From: Thiohalocapsa sp. PB-PSB1
GTDB lineage: Bacteria > Pseudomonadota > Gammaproteobacteria > Chromatiales > Chromatiaceae
Direction: 5' to 3'
Length of the DNA: 64,000 nucleotides
NCBI GenBank assembly: GCA_016745215.1
Contig: CP050890.1
Location: forward strand, 1,488,001 to 1,552,000
Part shown: piece after piece, positions 35,590 to 45,061 of the stretch
Position numbering within the stretch: the stretch's first letter is position 1
Layout of the letters: each line of letters starts with the position of its first letter
The notes under the pieces: model-generated
Told to the model about the DNA's origin: nothing
What the model saw: the letters and a program-made list of their open reading frames with translations, nothing else
Database searches by the model: none
Made by a program: the position numbers and the translations under genes

Positions 35590-38500
35590 TCAGGGCATTT
35601 CCGCTTGCGCCATCGCATCATCGCTATCAACCCGGTTGTTCGCCTGGAACCGATAGGCTTCACCGATCAGCGCCAGCCGCGCACGATCTTCCCCCCAGCG
35701 CTGGATACGCTCGGGCGGGGCCGACTCGTCTTCGCTCCAGATGCGCCACAGCTGGGCGGCGTTGTCCCAGTATGCGCCGGCTATCAGGTGTCCGTCCGGG
35801 CTGAACGCGGCGTTGGCGACGCCGCCCAAATCGGCTTTCAGCGGCAAAAAGGCGCTCAGAGATTCCACGCCGTCCGCCGCGGAGCGCGGCGCGCCAGCCT
35901 GCGGCGTCCGCCAGAGTCGCATGCTGCCGTCGCGCGATGCGCTCAGTATCCAGCGTGCGTCGCCAGGGCTGAAGATAGCGCGATAGATGCGATCCTGATG
36001 TCCCGTCAGAACGGCCCTTGGCTCGCCGTCGCGAGTCCAGACGCGCGCTGTCTTGTCCAGCGATGAGGTCAGGATTTGTGTGCCGTCCGGCGTGATGTCG
36101 ATGCTGTAGAGGCGTTCGGTGTGACCGATGAGATACAGCGGCGCGCCGCACTGTTTATCGTCGATTGCGATCAGAGCGGCACGCTCGCTGCTGCCGGCAA
36201 CGCCGATCAAGCTGCCATCCGCGGATATCACCATGTTGCCGATGGCGCCGACGCCAGCGTTCAATTCACAGCGTTCGCTCCAGTCGCCGGCGGCGTTGCG
36301 TTCCAACAGGCGCAGGATGCCGGCCTCGTCGCCGGTACTGACCAGGGTGCGGTCAGTCAGATTGCGCAATGCCGCCGATTTCACCGCGACGCTGCCGTGC
36401 CGCAGTGCCTCGCCGGTGGGCATCGGCGCGCAGTGCCGGAGCGAGAACAGCCGCACCGGCTGTGTCGTGTCATCGGATGTGGTCAGCAGCCAGGATGGGG
36501 TTGCGGCTGATCCGATGCCTGGCTGAACGCTGGACTGCTGCCGCGTTTTGAGATCTTGTCCGGCAACCGTTGGAATGCTGGAGCCGCCCTCTGTATGCGC
36601 TGTCGCGGGAGGGCCGAACAGCGCATTGTAGACCTGCTCGCCACCGGAATCGGTTTCGATCTGTAGTTTGCAGGCGTCGTTGCTGATCAGGTCGTGCACA
36701 TGCACCTTGCCATCGTAACCGGCCGAAACCAACAATCGGCCCGAGGCGGAAAAGCTGGCCTGGCGTACCCGGCTGGTATGCTCCTGAAACATCGCCAGCA
36801 GTTCCGGCGCGGCCTGCTGCCGGCCGCGATCATAGCGCCAAACGCGCACGCCGCCGTCGAACCCGGCGGTGGCCAATAACAGTGCGTTGCCATCCGGGGC
36901 CAATTCAGGGGGTGCGGCCACCAGATCCAGATTCCACACATGATCCGGGTGGCGCAATAGGTACGCCAGATTCGAGACCGGCTCGATGCTCCAAAGGCGC
37001 ACCGAGCCGTCGCGCTCGGAAAAGGTGAACACGCGCCGCGCATCTCGGCTGAAACGGCTCGTGCTCAAGGCGCCATCGTGACCGAGCACGGCAACCGCCT
37101 TGCCGGTTTCCAGGCCCCATAGGCGTGCGGTCTTGTCCAAGGAGGCGCTGAGGACCAGGGTCTCGTCGGATAGATCCGAGGTACGCTTGGGCGCGATTTC
37201 GACATCGCTGATGCTAAGCTGATGGTTGCCCAGCACCACCGCCTGATTGGAGCCATCGAGCGACCAGCGCACGACCTGGCCTTCGTCGTCCACCGCCACC
37301 AGAAATTCGCCGTCCGGGGCAAATGCCACATCGCGGACCGCGGAGCGATGGATCTTGTAGTTCCGGCCGCCGATGGTCGTGTTGGCCAATTCGCCGATGG
37401 GCGTGCCGTCGACCCGATACAGTCGCACCCGCTCGTCGACCGCGGCAATTGCGATGCGCTCTGCCGTGGAGTCGAAGACGGCATGGTTGAACGGCCTTCC
37501 AAGGGCCTCGGCGGCTGGTAACGACAGCCGGATTTCAGCGGTTGTCAGGTCGATCAGATGGGTGCGTCCGAGGGTGGATGCGGTCAGTAATAAATCGCCT
37601 TCCGGGGAGAAGTCGAGGCCGCGGATCTCGCCCTCGTCGAACATCTGCTGAAACACCACCCGGCCGGGTAAGGACAGGTTGACAATGCAGACGCCGTATT
37701 GCTCGCCGCGATTGTGCGCAACGGCCAGGTAGCGACGCGCTGCATCCAGCAGAAAGGTCGCCCCCGCTGCACTGCCGCAGTCGTACAACGGCAGGGCGTC
37801 GGCAGCCGCCGGCAGTCGCCAGATGCCTCGTTCGCCGATGCCGAACAGTTGCTCGTCATCGCCGATCACCAGGCTATGCAATCCGAGACCCTCGGCCTGC
37901 AGATCGCGGTCGGCAACGAAGCGGCCATGCACTTTACGCCACAGCCGTGGACCGATACCGGGCACGATGGTGGCAAGTAAGGTGCCGTCGGCATTGAAAC
38001 CTGGAATGCGCGGCTGTCCCAGCGACGGCCCGGCGGACCGTTCCATCGCCAACAGCCGATTGTTGCCGAACGCCCGGCTCAGAGTCTGCACTGCCTGCAA
38101 CGGCAGATCCTCGCCGGCAGCGATTGCCTCCGATACCGCTTGTGGCGTATTGCCAAGGCTGATGTGCAGGTAGGCCTCCTTGAGTTTGCTGCGGTGCAGG
38201 TTGACGCGCGCCTCATGCGAGGCCTGCAATGCGAGTACGGCGGCAGCGGTGACGGCAAGCAGCAACAGAATCAGCATCAGGCCGACACCACGCACAAAGC
38301 GATTGCGTCGGCGCAAAAAAGACAGATGGGCGGCGGATTGGTCCAGAAAATCGCGCTCGATGGGCTCCAATTCGTCACCGCAGGCGCGCACTAACTCCTG
38401 TGCAGCAGCGTAGCCGGACTCGCGGTACAGGTAGTCGCGGTTGCAATCCGTGCGTCTCCATAAGCGCGCCTGGCGCGTGAGCCTGGAGCGTAGATGCAGC

Positions 38501-40713
38501 AGTTGCCGATGCTCGGGCTGTTGCAGCCAGTGGCATATCGGCGCCCAGTCGCTGATCAGGATCGGGTGGCTGAAACTGGCGACCGGCAGATAGTCGCGCC
38601 AGTCGATTGCCTGCGGCCTTGTGTCACTGTCTGGATTATCTGGTTCAGCGGCCGCCATGGCCGACTCTGCCGGCAATTTGACCGGCAGATTGGTGGGCAG
38701 GCTGGTTGACGGTTTGTCTGCAAGCTCCGGGGTTTGACCGGATGAGCGAATTCTCTGTGCCCGCTCTTCGTCTGCCGGATCTTTGCCCTTTCCGGCATCG
38801 CTTTGCGGCAAGCGCTCGGCAGGTGGCGCGAGATCGTCGCTGTCGTTATCCTGTCCGCGTCGGCGTGCCCATCGCCACCACCAGCGCTGCAGCCAGTACC
38901 ACCGGCCCTGATGCCAGGCATCGCGGATCAGGCTCAGGATGCGATAGTCCGGCGCCTCGCAAGGCTTCAACGATGCTGCATCCTGGGTGCCCTCGGCGAC
39001 GATCAGGCGCGCCTCGATCATCGCCTCCAGCAGGCGTGTACAGTTTGGGTCGGAGCGCAATATGCGTAGATCGCCATGGCGTGGGATGGCACCAGTGTCG
39101 ATCGGACCATCGATGCCGATCAAAGCACGGCACAGGCGCGGCAATCCAGCACGGGCGTCAGCATCCAGCGTATGCCAGAGCGCATCCGCGCGATCCAGCA
39201 GTTGGCGCGCGATGGCATTGCCGGTGTGCGGCCGTGCCACCGATAGCCGCGGCATTCCAGCGCTCTGCAACGCATTCCGGTAGGCCTCCTCGAGTAATCC
39301 CTGGACCGGTGCCGCCCAAAACCGCAGCCGCGCTGCCTCCGCCTCGATCTGTTCCACCAGACCATGGCCAGTGTGGTCGCCGCTGGATTCCAGCTCCAGG
39401 CCGGCAATTCGCGTCGGGATCTCGATGATCTGACGAATGCGTGCAGTGGCCGGAGGCTCCAAGTCGGTCCAGGCGCCAGCGACCGGCAGTTCTGCCAATG
39501 CCGGCAGTTCTGCCAGCCGATGCAATGCATCGCCGCGCAGGGCCGCGATCACCCAGATATCGGCATGCGCGGCGAGTCCGCGCAAGGTCGCGGCAAAAGT
39601 TTGCTGATGCGCTGCATCATGGTAGTGGAACAGCGCCTCCAGCGGGTCGATCACCAGCACCAGCCAGGCGCGTGCCTCGCCATCGCTGACCTTTGCGACC
39701 TGTGCCAGGGCGCTGGCGAGCTGGTTGGCGGCGACCTTGGGTTCGCTGGCCAGCAGGCGCTCCAGTTGCGCTCTCCCCAGCCCGAACTGGGCCAGCGGTT
39801 CGGCCAGCATGTCGGCGGCGGTGAGCCGGGATGCCAATGCCGCCAGCGGCGTGGGACCGTCGCTGCCCGGGTGTACCAGCGCGCAGCGTACCAGCGCGAT
39901 CTGCTCGAACAAAAAAGGACGCGTCAGCCTTGGCGCCAGACCAGCCCGCAGCAGTGAAGTCTTGCCACTGCCGCTCGCGCCACTCAGCAGCAAGAAGCCT
40001 GGCTGACCCGGGCGCCGTGACGAGAGCTGTGCCAACAGCGCGCGCACCTCGGCCTCGCGACCGGTGAACACGCGTTCGTCGCCGATATCGAAGGGTTGAT
40101 CTGGTCGAAACGGGCTGCCGTGCCATTGTAGTGCACCAGCAGCCGCGCGCCGCTCGGCGCTGATGCGCCGGTTGAGCAATTTACGCAACTGCACTTCCAC
40201 CAGTTCGCGGAATGATGCGGCATTGTCGAAGGTCCGGAAGGCGCGCCGGAACGTATTGTCCTGATTGAAGAAATTGCCTTGGAAAAAGGTCTCTAGCCGG
40301 CGTCGATCCTCGATTGCTTCCTGCGCGCTCTCGGCCTCGGTAATATCCACCAGCTTGGGGGCGGTCTTTTTGTAGACTAGAACCTCGGGGCTGCCCTTGC
40401 GCGCGGATGCCTCCACCGCATTGACGAATTCCCATTCGGTGCCGGTCATGCCGCGGTAGGGCTCTTCGGGCAAAGGCGAGCCGAGCCGTGTCCACAGAAT
40501 AACCAGCACGATGTCGCAGTCTTCCGGCTGGGTCAGCCCGGCCTGGAAGCTGCGATCGGCGGTCAGCGCTTCTTCCTCCCAAAGCACCGCCGTCAAGCGG
40601 AAATAGGGCAGATATTCTTGGCCCAGGCGCGCGACTACGTCCTTGACCGCGGCGCGCTCGTGGGCCACGTCGGAGGGTGACGAAACAAAGATTCTGACCC
40701 GCTCTTCACTCAC
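35590..40713 (-). CDS. STAND-type ATPase: DUF4062-like N-term, AAA, TM helix, WD40 repeats
   Basis: Giant 1707-residue signalling protein. Residues 1-115 (VRIFVSSPSDVAHERAAVKD) match the DUF4062 type, a TIR-like fold. An NTPase follows: Walker A SGASGSGKTSLL near 245-252 and Walker B LVLVIDPLEALF near 350. After a long acidic linker comes one TM helix (about 803-821, GLMLILLLLAVTAAAVLAL). Then at least eight WD40 repeats fill residues 860-1690, for example 'VLSASLDKTARLWGLETG' and 'IYRAIFSPGDARWILSASRD'. Architecture is of NLR-like sensors: a repeat sensor, an oligomerising ATPase and an N-terminal effector. Ends 12 bp after selO stops, same strand, so may share its transcript. Confidence 0.85.
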   Translation of the reverse strand: MSEERVRIFVSSPSDVAHERAAVKDVVARLGQEYLPYFRLTAVLWEEEALTADRSFQAGLTQPEDCDIVLVILWTRLGSPLPEEPYRGMTGTEWEFVNAVEASARKGSPEVLVYKKTAPKLVDITEAESAQEAIEDRRRLETFFQGNFFNQDNTFRRAFRTFDNAASFRELVEVQLRKLLNRRISAERRAAAGALQWHGSPFRPDQPFDIGDERVFTGREAEVRALLAQLSSRRPGQPGFLLLSGASGSGKTSLLRAGLAPRLTRPFLFEQIALVRCALVHPGSDGPTPLAALASRLTAADMLAEPLAQFGLGRAQLERLLASEPKVAANQLASALAQVAKVSDGEARAWLVLVIDPLEALFHYHDAAHQQTFAATLRGLAAHADIWVIAALRGDALHRLAELPALAELPVAGAWTDLEPPATARIRQIIEIPTRIAGLELESSGDHTGHGLVEQIEAEAARLRFWAAPVQGLLEEAYRNALQSAGMPRLSVARPHTGNAIARQLLDRADALWHTLDADARAGLPRLCRALIGIDGPIDTGAIPRHGDLRILRSDPNCTRLLEAMIEARLIVAEGTQDAASLKPCEAPDYRILSLIRDAWHQGRWYWLQRWWWRWARRRGQDNDSDDLAPPAERLPQSDAGKGKDPADEERAQRIRSSGQTPELADKPSTSLPTNLPVKLPAESAMAAAEPDNPDSDTRPQAIDWRDYLPVASFSHPILISDWAPICHWLQQPEHRQLLHLRSRLTRQARLWRRTDCNRDYLYRESGYAAAQELVRACGDELEPIERDFLDQSAAHLSFLRRRNRFVRGVGLMLILLLLAVTAAAVLALQASHEARVNLHRSKLKEAYLHISLGNTPQAVSEAIAAGEDLPLQAVQTLSRAFGNNRLLAMERSAGPSLGQPRIPGFNADGTLLATIVPGIGPRLWRKVHGRFVADRDLQAEGLGLHSLVIGDDEQLFGIGERGIWRLPAAADALPLYDCGSAAGATFLLDAARRYLAVAHNRGEQYGVCIVNLSLPGRVVFQQMFDEGEIRGLDFSPEGDLLLTASTLGRTHLIDLTTAEIRLSLPAAEALGRPFNHAVFDSTAERIAIAAVDERVRLYRVDGTPIGELANTTIGGRNYKIHRSAVRDVAFAPDGEFLVAVDDEGQVVRWSLDGSNQAVVLGNHQLSISDVEIAPKRTSDLSDETLVLSASLDKTARLWGLETGKAVAVLGHDGALSTSRFSRDARRVFTFSERDGSVRLWSIEPVSNLAYLLRHPDHVWNLDLVAAPPELAPDGNALLLATAGFDGGVRVWRYDRGRQQAAPELLAMFQEHTSRVRQASFSASGRLLVSAGYDGKVHVHDLISNDACKLQIETDSGGEQVYNALFGPPATAHTEGGSSIPTVAGQDLKTRQQSSVQPGIGSAATPSWLLTTSDDTTQPVRLFSLRHCAPMPTGEALRHGSVAVKSAALRNLTDRTLVSTGDEAGILRLLERNAAGDWSERCELNAGVGAIGNMVISADGSLIGVAGSSERAALIAIDDKQCGAPLYLIGHTERLYSIDITPDGTQILTSSLDKTARVWTRDGEPRAVLTGHQDRIYRAIFSPGDARWILSASRDGSMRLWRTPQAGAPRSAADGVESLSAFLPLKADLGGVANAAFSPDGHLIAGAYWDNAAQLWRIWSEDESAPPERIQRWGEDRARLALIGEAYRFQANNRVDSDDAMAQAEMP

Positions 40714-40725
40714 GGATGGTTAAGA

Positions 40726-42240
40726 TCAGGTACCGCAAAAGGTTTGCCGTACAACCTCCTCAGGCCGTGGCGGCAGGCGATATTCTGCCAATGCCGCATG
40801 TTCTTCGAACGGATGCGAGACGACTTGCAGCAGGTTTTCCAGAGGCTTGAAATCGTTCTCCTCGGCCGCGTCGATTACCTGCTGCACCCGGTGGTTGCGC
40901 GGAATGTAGGCCGGATTGACTGCGCGCATCGCGGCGCTGCGTTCGGCATCGTTGCCGGATTGTCGCGCCAGACGTGCGCGCCACTTCTCGGCCCAGGAGT
41001 CGAAGGCGTCCGGCTCGGCGAACAGGGCGCGCAGGGGCGGATCGGCCACCGGATCATCGCGTTTCAGCTCGCACAACAGACGAAAACAGTTGGTGAAATC
41101 GACGTTATTCTCGGCCATGCGAGCGAGCAGATCCTGCACCAACGCGTCGTCCTCCCGCTGGTCACCAGCCTGCCCGTCGGCTAGGCCGATCTTGGCGCGC
41201 AGACCGCTGGCGTAGGTCTCCTCGAAGCGCTCCACATAGGCACTGAGGGCGGCCCGCGCCTGCTGCTGTGCCACATCGTCGTCAGTGTCCAACAGCGGCA
41301 GCAGACACTGAGCAAGCTGGGTCAGATTCCACATGCCGATGCTGGGCTGCTGCTGATAGGCGTAGCGACCGAAGCGGTCGATCGAGCTATACACGGCGTC
41401 CGGCTGATAGGTGTCCATAAACGCACAGGGGCCGTAATCGATGGTTTCTCCGGAGATTGTCATGTTGTCGGTATTCATCACGCCATGGATGAAGCCGACC
41501 AGCAGCCAGCGGGCAATCAGCTCGCCCTGGCGGGCAGCGCTTGCTGCGAGCAGTGCCTGATAGGGATTATCCGCCTGTCGGCAATCCGGGTAGTGTCGCT
41601 GGATGACATAATCGGCAAGCTGACGCACCGAGTCGACATCGCCGCGGCGAGCAAAATACTCAAAGGTTCCAACCCGTACATGGCTGGCGGCGACCCGGGT
41701 CAAGACTGCCCCCTGCTCGATGCGTTCGCGATACACCTCCTCGCCGCTGGCGACCATCGCCAGTGCACGGGTGGTCGGAATACCCAGTCCGACCATCGCC
41801 TCGCCGAGCACATATTCGCGCAATACCGGCCCGAGCACCGCGCGACCATCGCCCATGCGCGAAAACGGCGTGCGCCCGGCTCCCTTGAGCTGAATATCGA
41901 AACGTTGGCCGTCGCGGTCGATGCGCTCGCCGAGCAGAATCGCGCGGCCGTCGCCCAGGCTGGGCACGAACTGGCCGTATTGATGACCGGCATAGGCCAT
42001 CGCCAGCGGCTCGGCGCCAGCGGGCACTTGATTGCCGGCCAGCAAGGCGGTTCCTGCTTCGCTGGCCAGTTCATTCGGGTCCAGACCGAGCTGTTCGGCC
42101 AGATCCCGGTTGACCCGTAACAGGCGCGGTCGCGCCACTGGCGTCGGCGCCACTCGGGCGTAAAATCCCGGCGGCAGCTCCAGATAACTGTTTTCAAGTG
42201 CCCGCAGTGGGGCGTTATGTGCTGTTTGTGTCGCGCTCAT
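40726..42240 (-). CDS. selO: Protein adenylyltransferase SelO (YdiU)
   Basis: Pseudokinase-fold enzyme that transfers AMP to Ser/Thr/Tyr of target proteins, with known ties to redox control. The 504-residue product has the SelO signatures MAYAGHQYGQFVPSLGDGRA, LKGAGRTPFSRMGDGRA, FIHGVMNTDNMTISGETIDY and GPCAFMDTY. It ends in FCGT with the conserved Cys that is selenocysteine in eukaryotic SelO. ATG 42240 is preceded by GGAG at 8 nt; the frame could extend to 42264 without a ribosome site. Followed by the STAND gene in the same direction. Confidence 0.95.
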   Translation of the reverse strand: MSATQTAHNAPLRALENSYLELPPGFYARVAPTPVARPRLLRVNRDLAEQLGLDPNELASEAGTALLAGNQVPAGAEPLAMAYAGHQYGQFVPSLGDGRAILLGERIDRDGQRFDIQLKGAGRTPFSRMGDGRAVLGPVLREYVLGEAMVGLGIPTTRALAMVASGEEVYRERIEQGAVLTRVAASHVRVGTFEYFARRGDVDSVRQLADYVIQRHYPDCRQADNPYQALLAASAARQGELIARWLLVGFIHGVMNTDNMTISGETIDYGPCAFMDTYQPDAVYSSIDRFGRYAYQQQPSIGMWNLTQLAQCLLPLLDTDDDVAQQQARAALSAYVERFEETYASGLRAKIGLADGQAGDQREDDALVQDLLARMAENNVDFTNCFRLLCELKRDDPVADPPLRALFAEPDAFDSWAEKWRARLARQSGNDAERSAAMRAVNPAYIPRNHRVQQVIDAAEENDFKPLENLLQVVSHPFEEHAALAEYRLPPRPEEVVRQTFCGT

Positions 42241-42473
42241 TAAATCTACTCCGCGCCGCTGCATGCGGCGGCCATCAAATGCTGTTCAGGATGTGGCGGC
42301 AATCAGGGCAAAGACCATGGCGATACGACGGGCCGTTGCTCGGGAAGATTCAGCGCGACTCGCTGGCCGCCGGGGATTTTACCCAGTGCTCTACGTAGAA
42401 TGTTCAGCGATTTAACCAGAATGAAGTTTGATTCAGATTCTTTGAAGGTGGCGCACAGTAAACATCCAACGAG
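42241..42473. other. Gap upstream of selO, nothing specific
   Basis: Probably contains the selO promoter; no clear -35/-10 pair was recognised. No gene. Confidence 0.5.
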
Positions 42474-42605
42474 TGCAGCAGTGCGGATGTCCCGCTAGCA
42501 TTTCTGCTGTTTGTCGTGGGCGTAATCGCTCATCGTGGGTTATCGATGACGACCACGATGACGACAACGACTGCAAACGGTCTCGCGACTTCCGCAGCAG
42601 AGCAC
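42474..42605. repeat. Dispersed repeat family C, copy 2
   Basis: TGCAGCAGTGCGGATG ... TCGTGGGTTATCGATGACGA ... CAGCAGAGCAC, aligned with 33627-33758 and, inverted, with 59584-59699. Carries a few extra bases of GATGACGAC. Lies 21 bp before the IS5 element. Confidence 0.8.
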
Positions 42606-42626
42606 TTATAAGCATCAGGTTTCTCA

Positions 42627-43470
42627 GAACCTGTCTGACAAAAAAATGTCTATCAAAGTCAAATACTTTTTCTTCGAGGACAAGCTATGGGATACCCGAG
42701 TGACCTGACGGACGCCGAATGGGCGCTGATCGAACACTATTTTCAACCCCGTGATCGACGAGGCAGTGCCAGCCTGCATCCGCGCAAACGGATCGTCGAT
42801 GCCATTTTGTACGTCGTGAAGTCCGGTTGCCAATGGCGCATGCTACCCAACGATTTTCCCCCCTGGCAAACGGTTTACGATCACTTCAGCCGATGGAACA
42901 AACGCGGTGTATGGGAAACCGCGCTGGATCAACTAAATGCACTCCATCGCCAAAACAACGGTCGCTCGGCATCGCCGAGTTACGGGATTATCGACTCGCA
43001 GAGCGTCAAGACCGAGTACGCGAGCGAAGAACGCGGGATCGACGGCGGCAAGAAGGTCAAAGGGCATAAACGCCATATCGTAGTCGATATCCTCGGCAAC
43101 CTGTTGCATGTGTCGGTCCACGCAGCCAATTGCAGCGATACCGTGGCGGGTGGTCCCGTGATGGCGCGTGCGGCGGAGAAATACCCGAGCATCGAGGCGT
43201 TTTCCGGCGATGCGGGTTATCGCGGGACAGCCGTGAAATTTGTCGACGAGACACTCGGACTCGTCTTGCACATTTCCACCAAAATCAAAGACGGATGGGC
43301 TGTCCTTCCGAAACGTTGGGTGGTTGAGCGCACTTTCGCTTGGCTCGGTCGATTTCGCAGGCTGAGCAAGGATTTCGAGATCCTGACTGGGACTGCCGAG
43401 AATATGATCCGTATCGCCATGCTCAAGAAAACGCTTGCAAATTGCGGCTGAAATTTTGCCAGACAGACTC
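42627..43470 (+). mobile_element. IS5-family insertion sequence (TNA target group)
   Basis: An 844-bp element with 17-bp inverted ends GA(A/G)(C/T)CTGTCTG(A/G)CAAAA and a 3-bp target duplication TCA (42624-42626, 43471-43473), as for the IS427/IS1031 groups. Complete, single copy in this window. Confidence 0.9.
42687..43451 (+). CDS. IS5-family transposase
   Basis: Complete 254-residue DDE transposase: N-terminal YPSDLTDAEWALIEHYFQP, catalytic GIIDSQSVKTEYASE, VKGHKRHIVVDILGNLLHV, AFSGDAGYRGTAVKF and WVVERTFAWLGRFRRLSKDF with the last acidic residue. A single uninterrupted frame, so no programmed frameshift is required. ATG lies 60 bp inside the left end. Confidence 0.95.
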   Translation: MGYPSDLTDAEWALIEHYFQPRDRRGSASLHPRKRIVDAILYVVKSGCQWRMLPNDFPPWQTVYDHFSRWNKRGVWETALDQLNALHRQNNGRSASPSYGIIDSQSVKTEYASEERGIDGGKKVKGHKRHIVVDILGNLLHVSVHAANCSDTVAGGPVMARAAEKYPSIEAFSGDAGYRGTAVKFVDETLGLVLHISTKIKDGWAVLPKRWVVERTFAWLGRFRRLSKDFEILTGTAENMIRIAMLKKTLANCG

Positions 43471-43482
43471 TCACGCCCCAAT

Positions 43483-43795
43483 GCCATGTCTTTTCGATTC
43501 CAATACCAATCCTAATCAAGTTGTGCTGGGCAGGTTGCACCCTGGGGTATCTTCGGTTTGTTTGTGTAGAAGACAGTGGCCGACAGCCTTTCTCCCGGGA
43601 AAGGCGCGGCGCTCGCGTCCGCTCCGCTGGCATCATTTGCCGGGTCGCGCGCAAGCGGGCTCCTACGCCGAGCGGTTTCCACGGCTGGTCGAGGTCCGCT
43701 GCAGGCGAGGCGCCTTGGTCCCTCTGCGCACGCTGCGTCTCTGCGGTGAATCCTTACATTCTTCGAAGGCAGCACCCATTTTACCTATGCAGCTG
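43483..43795. repeat. Dispersed relative of the 189-bp satellite, second copy
   Basis: Aligns along its length with 12592-12895; its second half (CCGCTGGCATCATTTGCCGG, GCAAGCGGGCTCCTACGCC, GCGGTGAATCCTTACATTC) matches the tandem-array unit. Probably a single ancestor-like copy. The IS5 element has inserted beside it. No gene. Confidence 0.75.
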
Positions 43796-43973
43796 TTTGG
43801 CTGACCTGGCACAGCCGCTGTCGCCTTCCGCCTTGCGCATGGCCTTTGGGTTGTTGGTGGAACTTCGGCATCGCTATACTAAGGCCTGTCCGCGCAGATG
43901 GGATCACCCGGCATGCACTGCTCTGATGCGTGTTGATGGGTCAATCTCGCAACACATCGATAGCGATCATTCT

Positions 43974-44276
43974 ATGACTGCAACCTTCCCAATCAGCAGC
44001 CAACAGCGACGCTGGCTGAAACAGCAGGCGCACCATTTGAAGCCTGTTGTATGGATCGGCCAGGCCGGTCTCAGCGAGGCTGTGCTGACTGAGATCGAGC
44101 TGGCTCTTGACCATCACGAGTTGATCAAGGTGCGTGTGAACGCTGATCAGCGCGATGCGGAGGCATCCGCCATCGCCGCGCAGACCAGAGCCGAGCTGGT
44201 CCAGCGCATCGGTAATGTGGCGACCTATTTTCGTGCCAACCCGAGGCACAAAGACCCAATGCGCTTGCCACATTGA
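43974..44276 (+). CDS. yhbY: YhbY-type CRM-domain ribosome assembly protein
   Basis: A 100-residue single CRM domain protein that associates with pre-50S ribosomal particles. It matches YhbY by length and motifs: RRWLKQQAHHLKPVVWIGQA, GLSEAVLTEIELALDHHELI, KVRVNADQRDAEA and the C-terminal 'VQRIGNVATYFRANPRHK'. The ATG at 43974 opens the known domain at MTATFPISSQQRRW; upstream in-frame codons run into repeat-derived sequence. YhbY often stands alone, as here. Confidence 0.92.
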   Translation: MTATFPISSQQRRWLKQQAHHLKPVVWIGQAGLSEAVLTEIELALDHHELIKVRVNADQRDAEASAIAAQTRAELVQRIGNVATYFRANPRHKDPMRLPH

Positions 44277-44339
44277 GGCTTGCGACAGCGGCGTCACGAA
44301 TCGCTATCGACTCGCTTACCCTCAACCGGAGTTTTCGCC

Positions 44340-45023
44340 GTGCAGATCAAAGTCTGGGACTTACCAACTCGAATTTTTCATTGGTTGCTGTTCGCCACCG
44401 TGAGCGCGTCCCTGTTGACGGGCTTGGAAGGGGGCAACTGGATGGATTGGCACGGGCGGCTCGGCCTACTGGTGCTGGGACTGTTGGTGTTTCGGCTGGT
44501 TTGGGGGGTGCTCGGTTCCACCTATGCACGCTTCGCGGAGTTTGCGCCGACACCGAGCCGGATTGTCGCCTACCTGCGTGGTCGCTGGCATGGTTTGGGA
44601 CATAACCCGTTAGGTGCCTTGTCGGTGTTTGCTTTGCTCGCGTTGATGCTTTGGCAAGCCGGCAGCGGCCTGTTCAGTAACGACGACATCGCCTTCGATG
44701 GACCCCTGTATGATCTGGTCAGCAAGTCCACCAGTCATTGGCTGACCAGTTTGCACCGTCAGGGGCTTTGGCTGATCGTTGGGCTGGTGACCTTGCATGT
44801 GCTGGCGGCGCTGTTTTATACCTTCGTGCGCGGCAACAACCTGATCAAACCGATGATTACCGGCTATAAAGAGTCTACCGATCCGGATGCACGTGCGGCT
44901 CGCGGAGCGTCCTTGTGGGCGCTGCTTTTTGCCGTTGCGATCGCCAGCGGTGCGGTCTGGATTGCAGCTGGCGGACTGCTGTCGCCAGCGCCAGCGCCAC
45001 CGACGACGCTGCCCGCCTGGTGA
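44340..45023 (+). CDS. Membrane b-type cytochrome (Ni,Fe-hydrogenase b-subunit/b561 family)
   Basis: A 227-residue four-helix membrane cytochrome b. It starts IKVWDLPTRIFHWLLFATV, the family's signature His in the first helix, followed by WMDWHGRLGLLVLGLLVFRL, a helix with SVFALLALMLWQAGSG and HRQGLWLIVGLVTLHVLAAL with further His ligands. A fifth C-terminal helix sits near 205. Such proteins pass electrons between the quinone pool and periplasmic cytochromes and are frequently encoded beside cytochrome c', as here. GTG 44340 has CGGAG at 9 nt. Converges on the cytochrome c' gene. Confidence 0.88.
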   Translation: MQIKVWDLPTRIFHWLLFATVSASLLTGLEGGNWMDWHGRLGLLVLGLLVFRLVWGVLGSTYARFAEFAPTPSRIVAYLRGRWHGLGHNPLGALSVFALLALMLWQAGSGLFSNDDIAFDGPLYDLVSKSTSHWLTSLHRQGLWLIVGLVTLHVLAALFYTFVRGNNLIKPMITGYKESTDPDARAARGASLWALLFAVAIASGAVWIAAGGLLSPAPAPPTTLPAW

Positions 45024-45061
45024 GTTTGATCCTGTTGAGGACGGGTCCGGCAATCGTCCAA

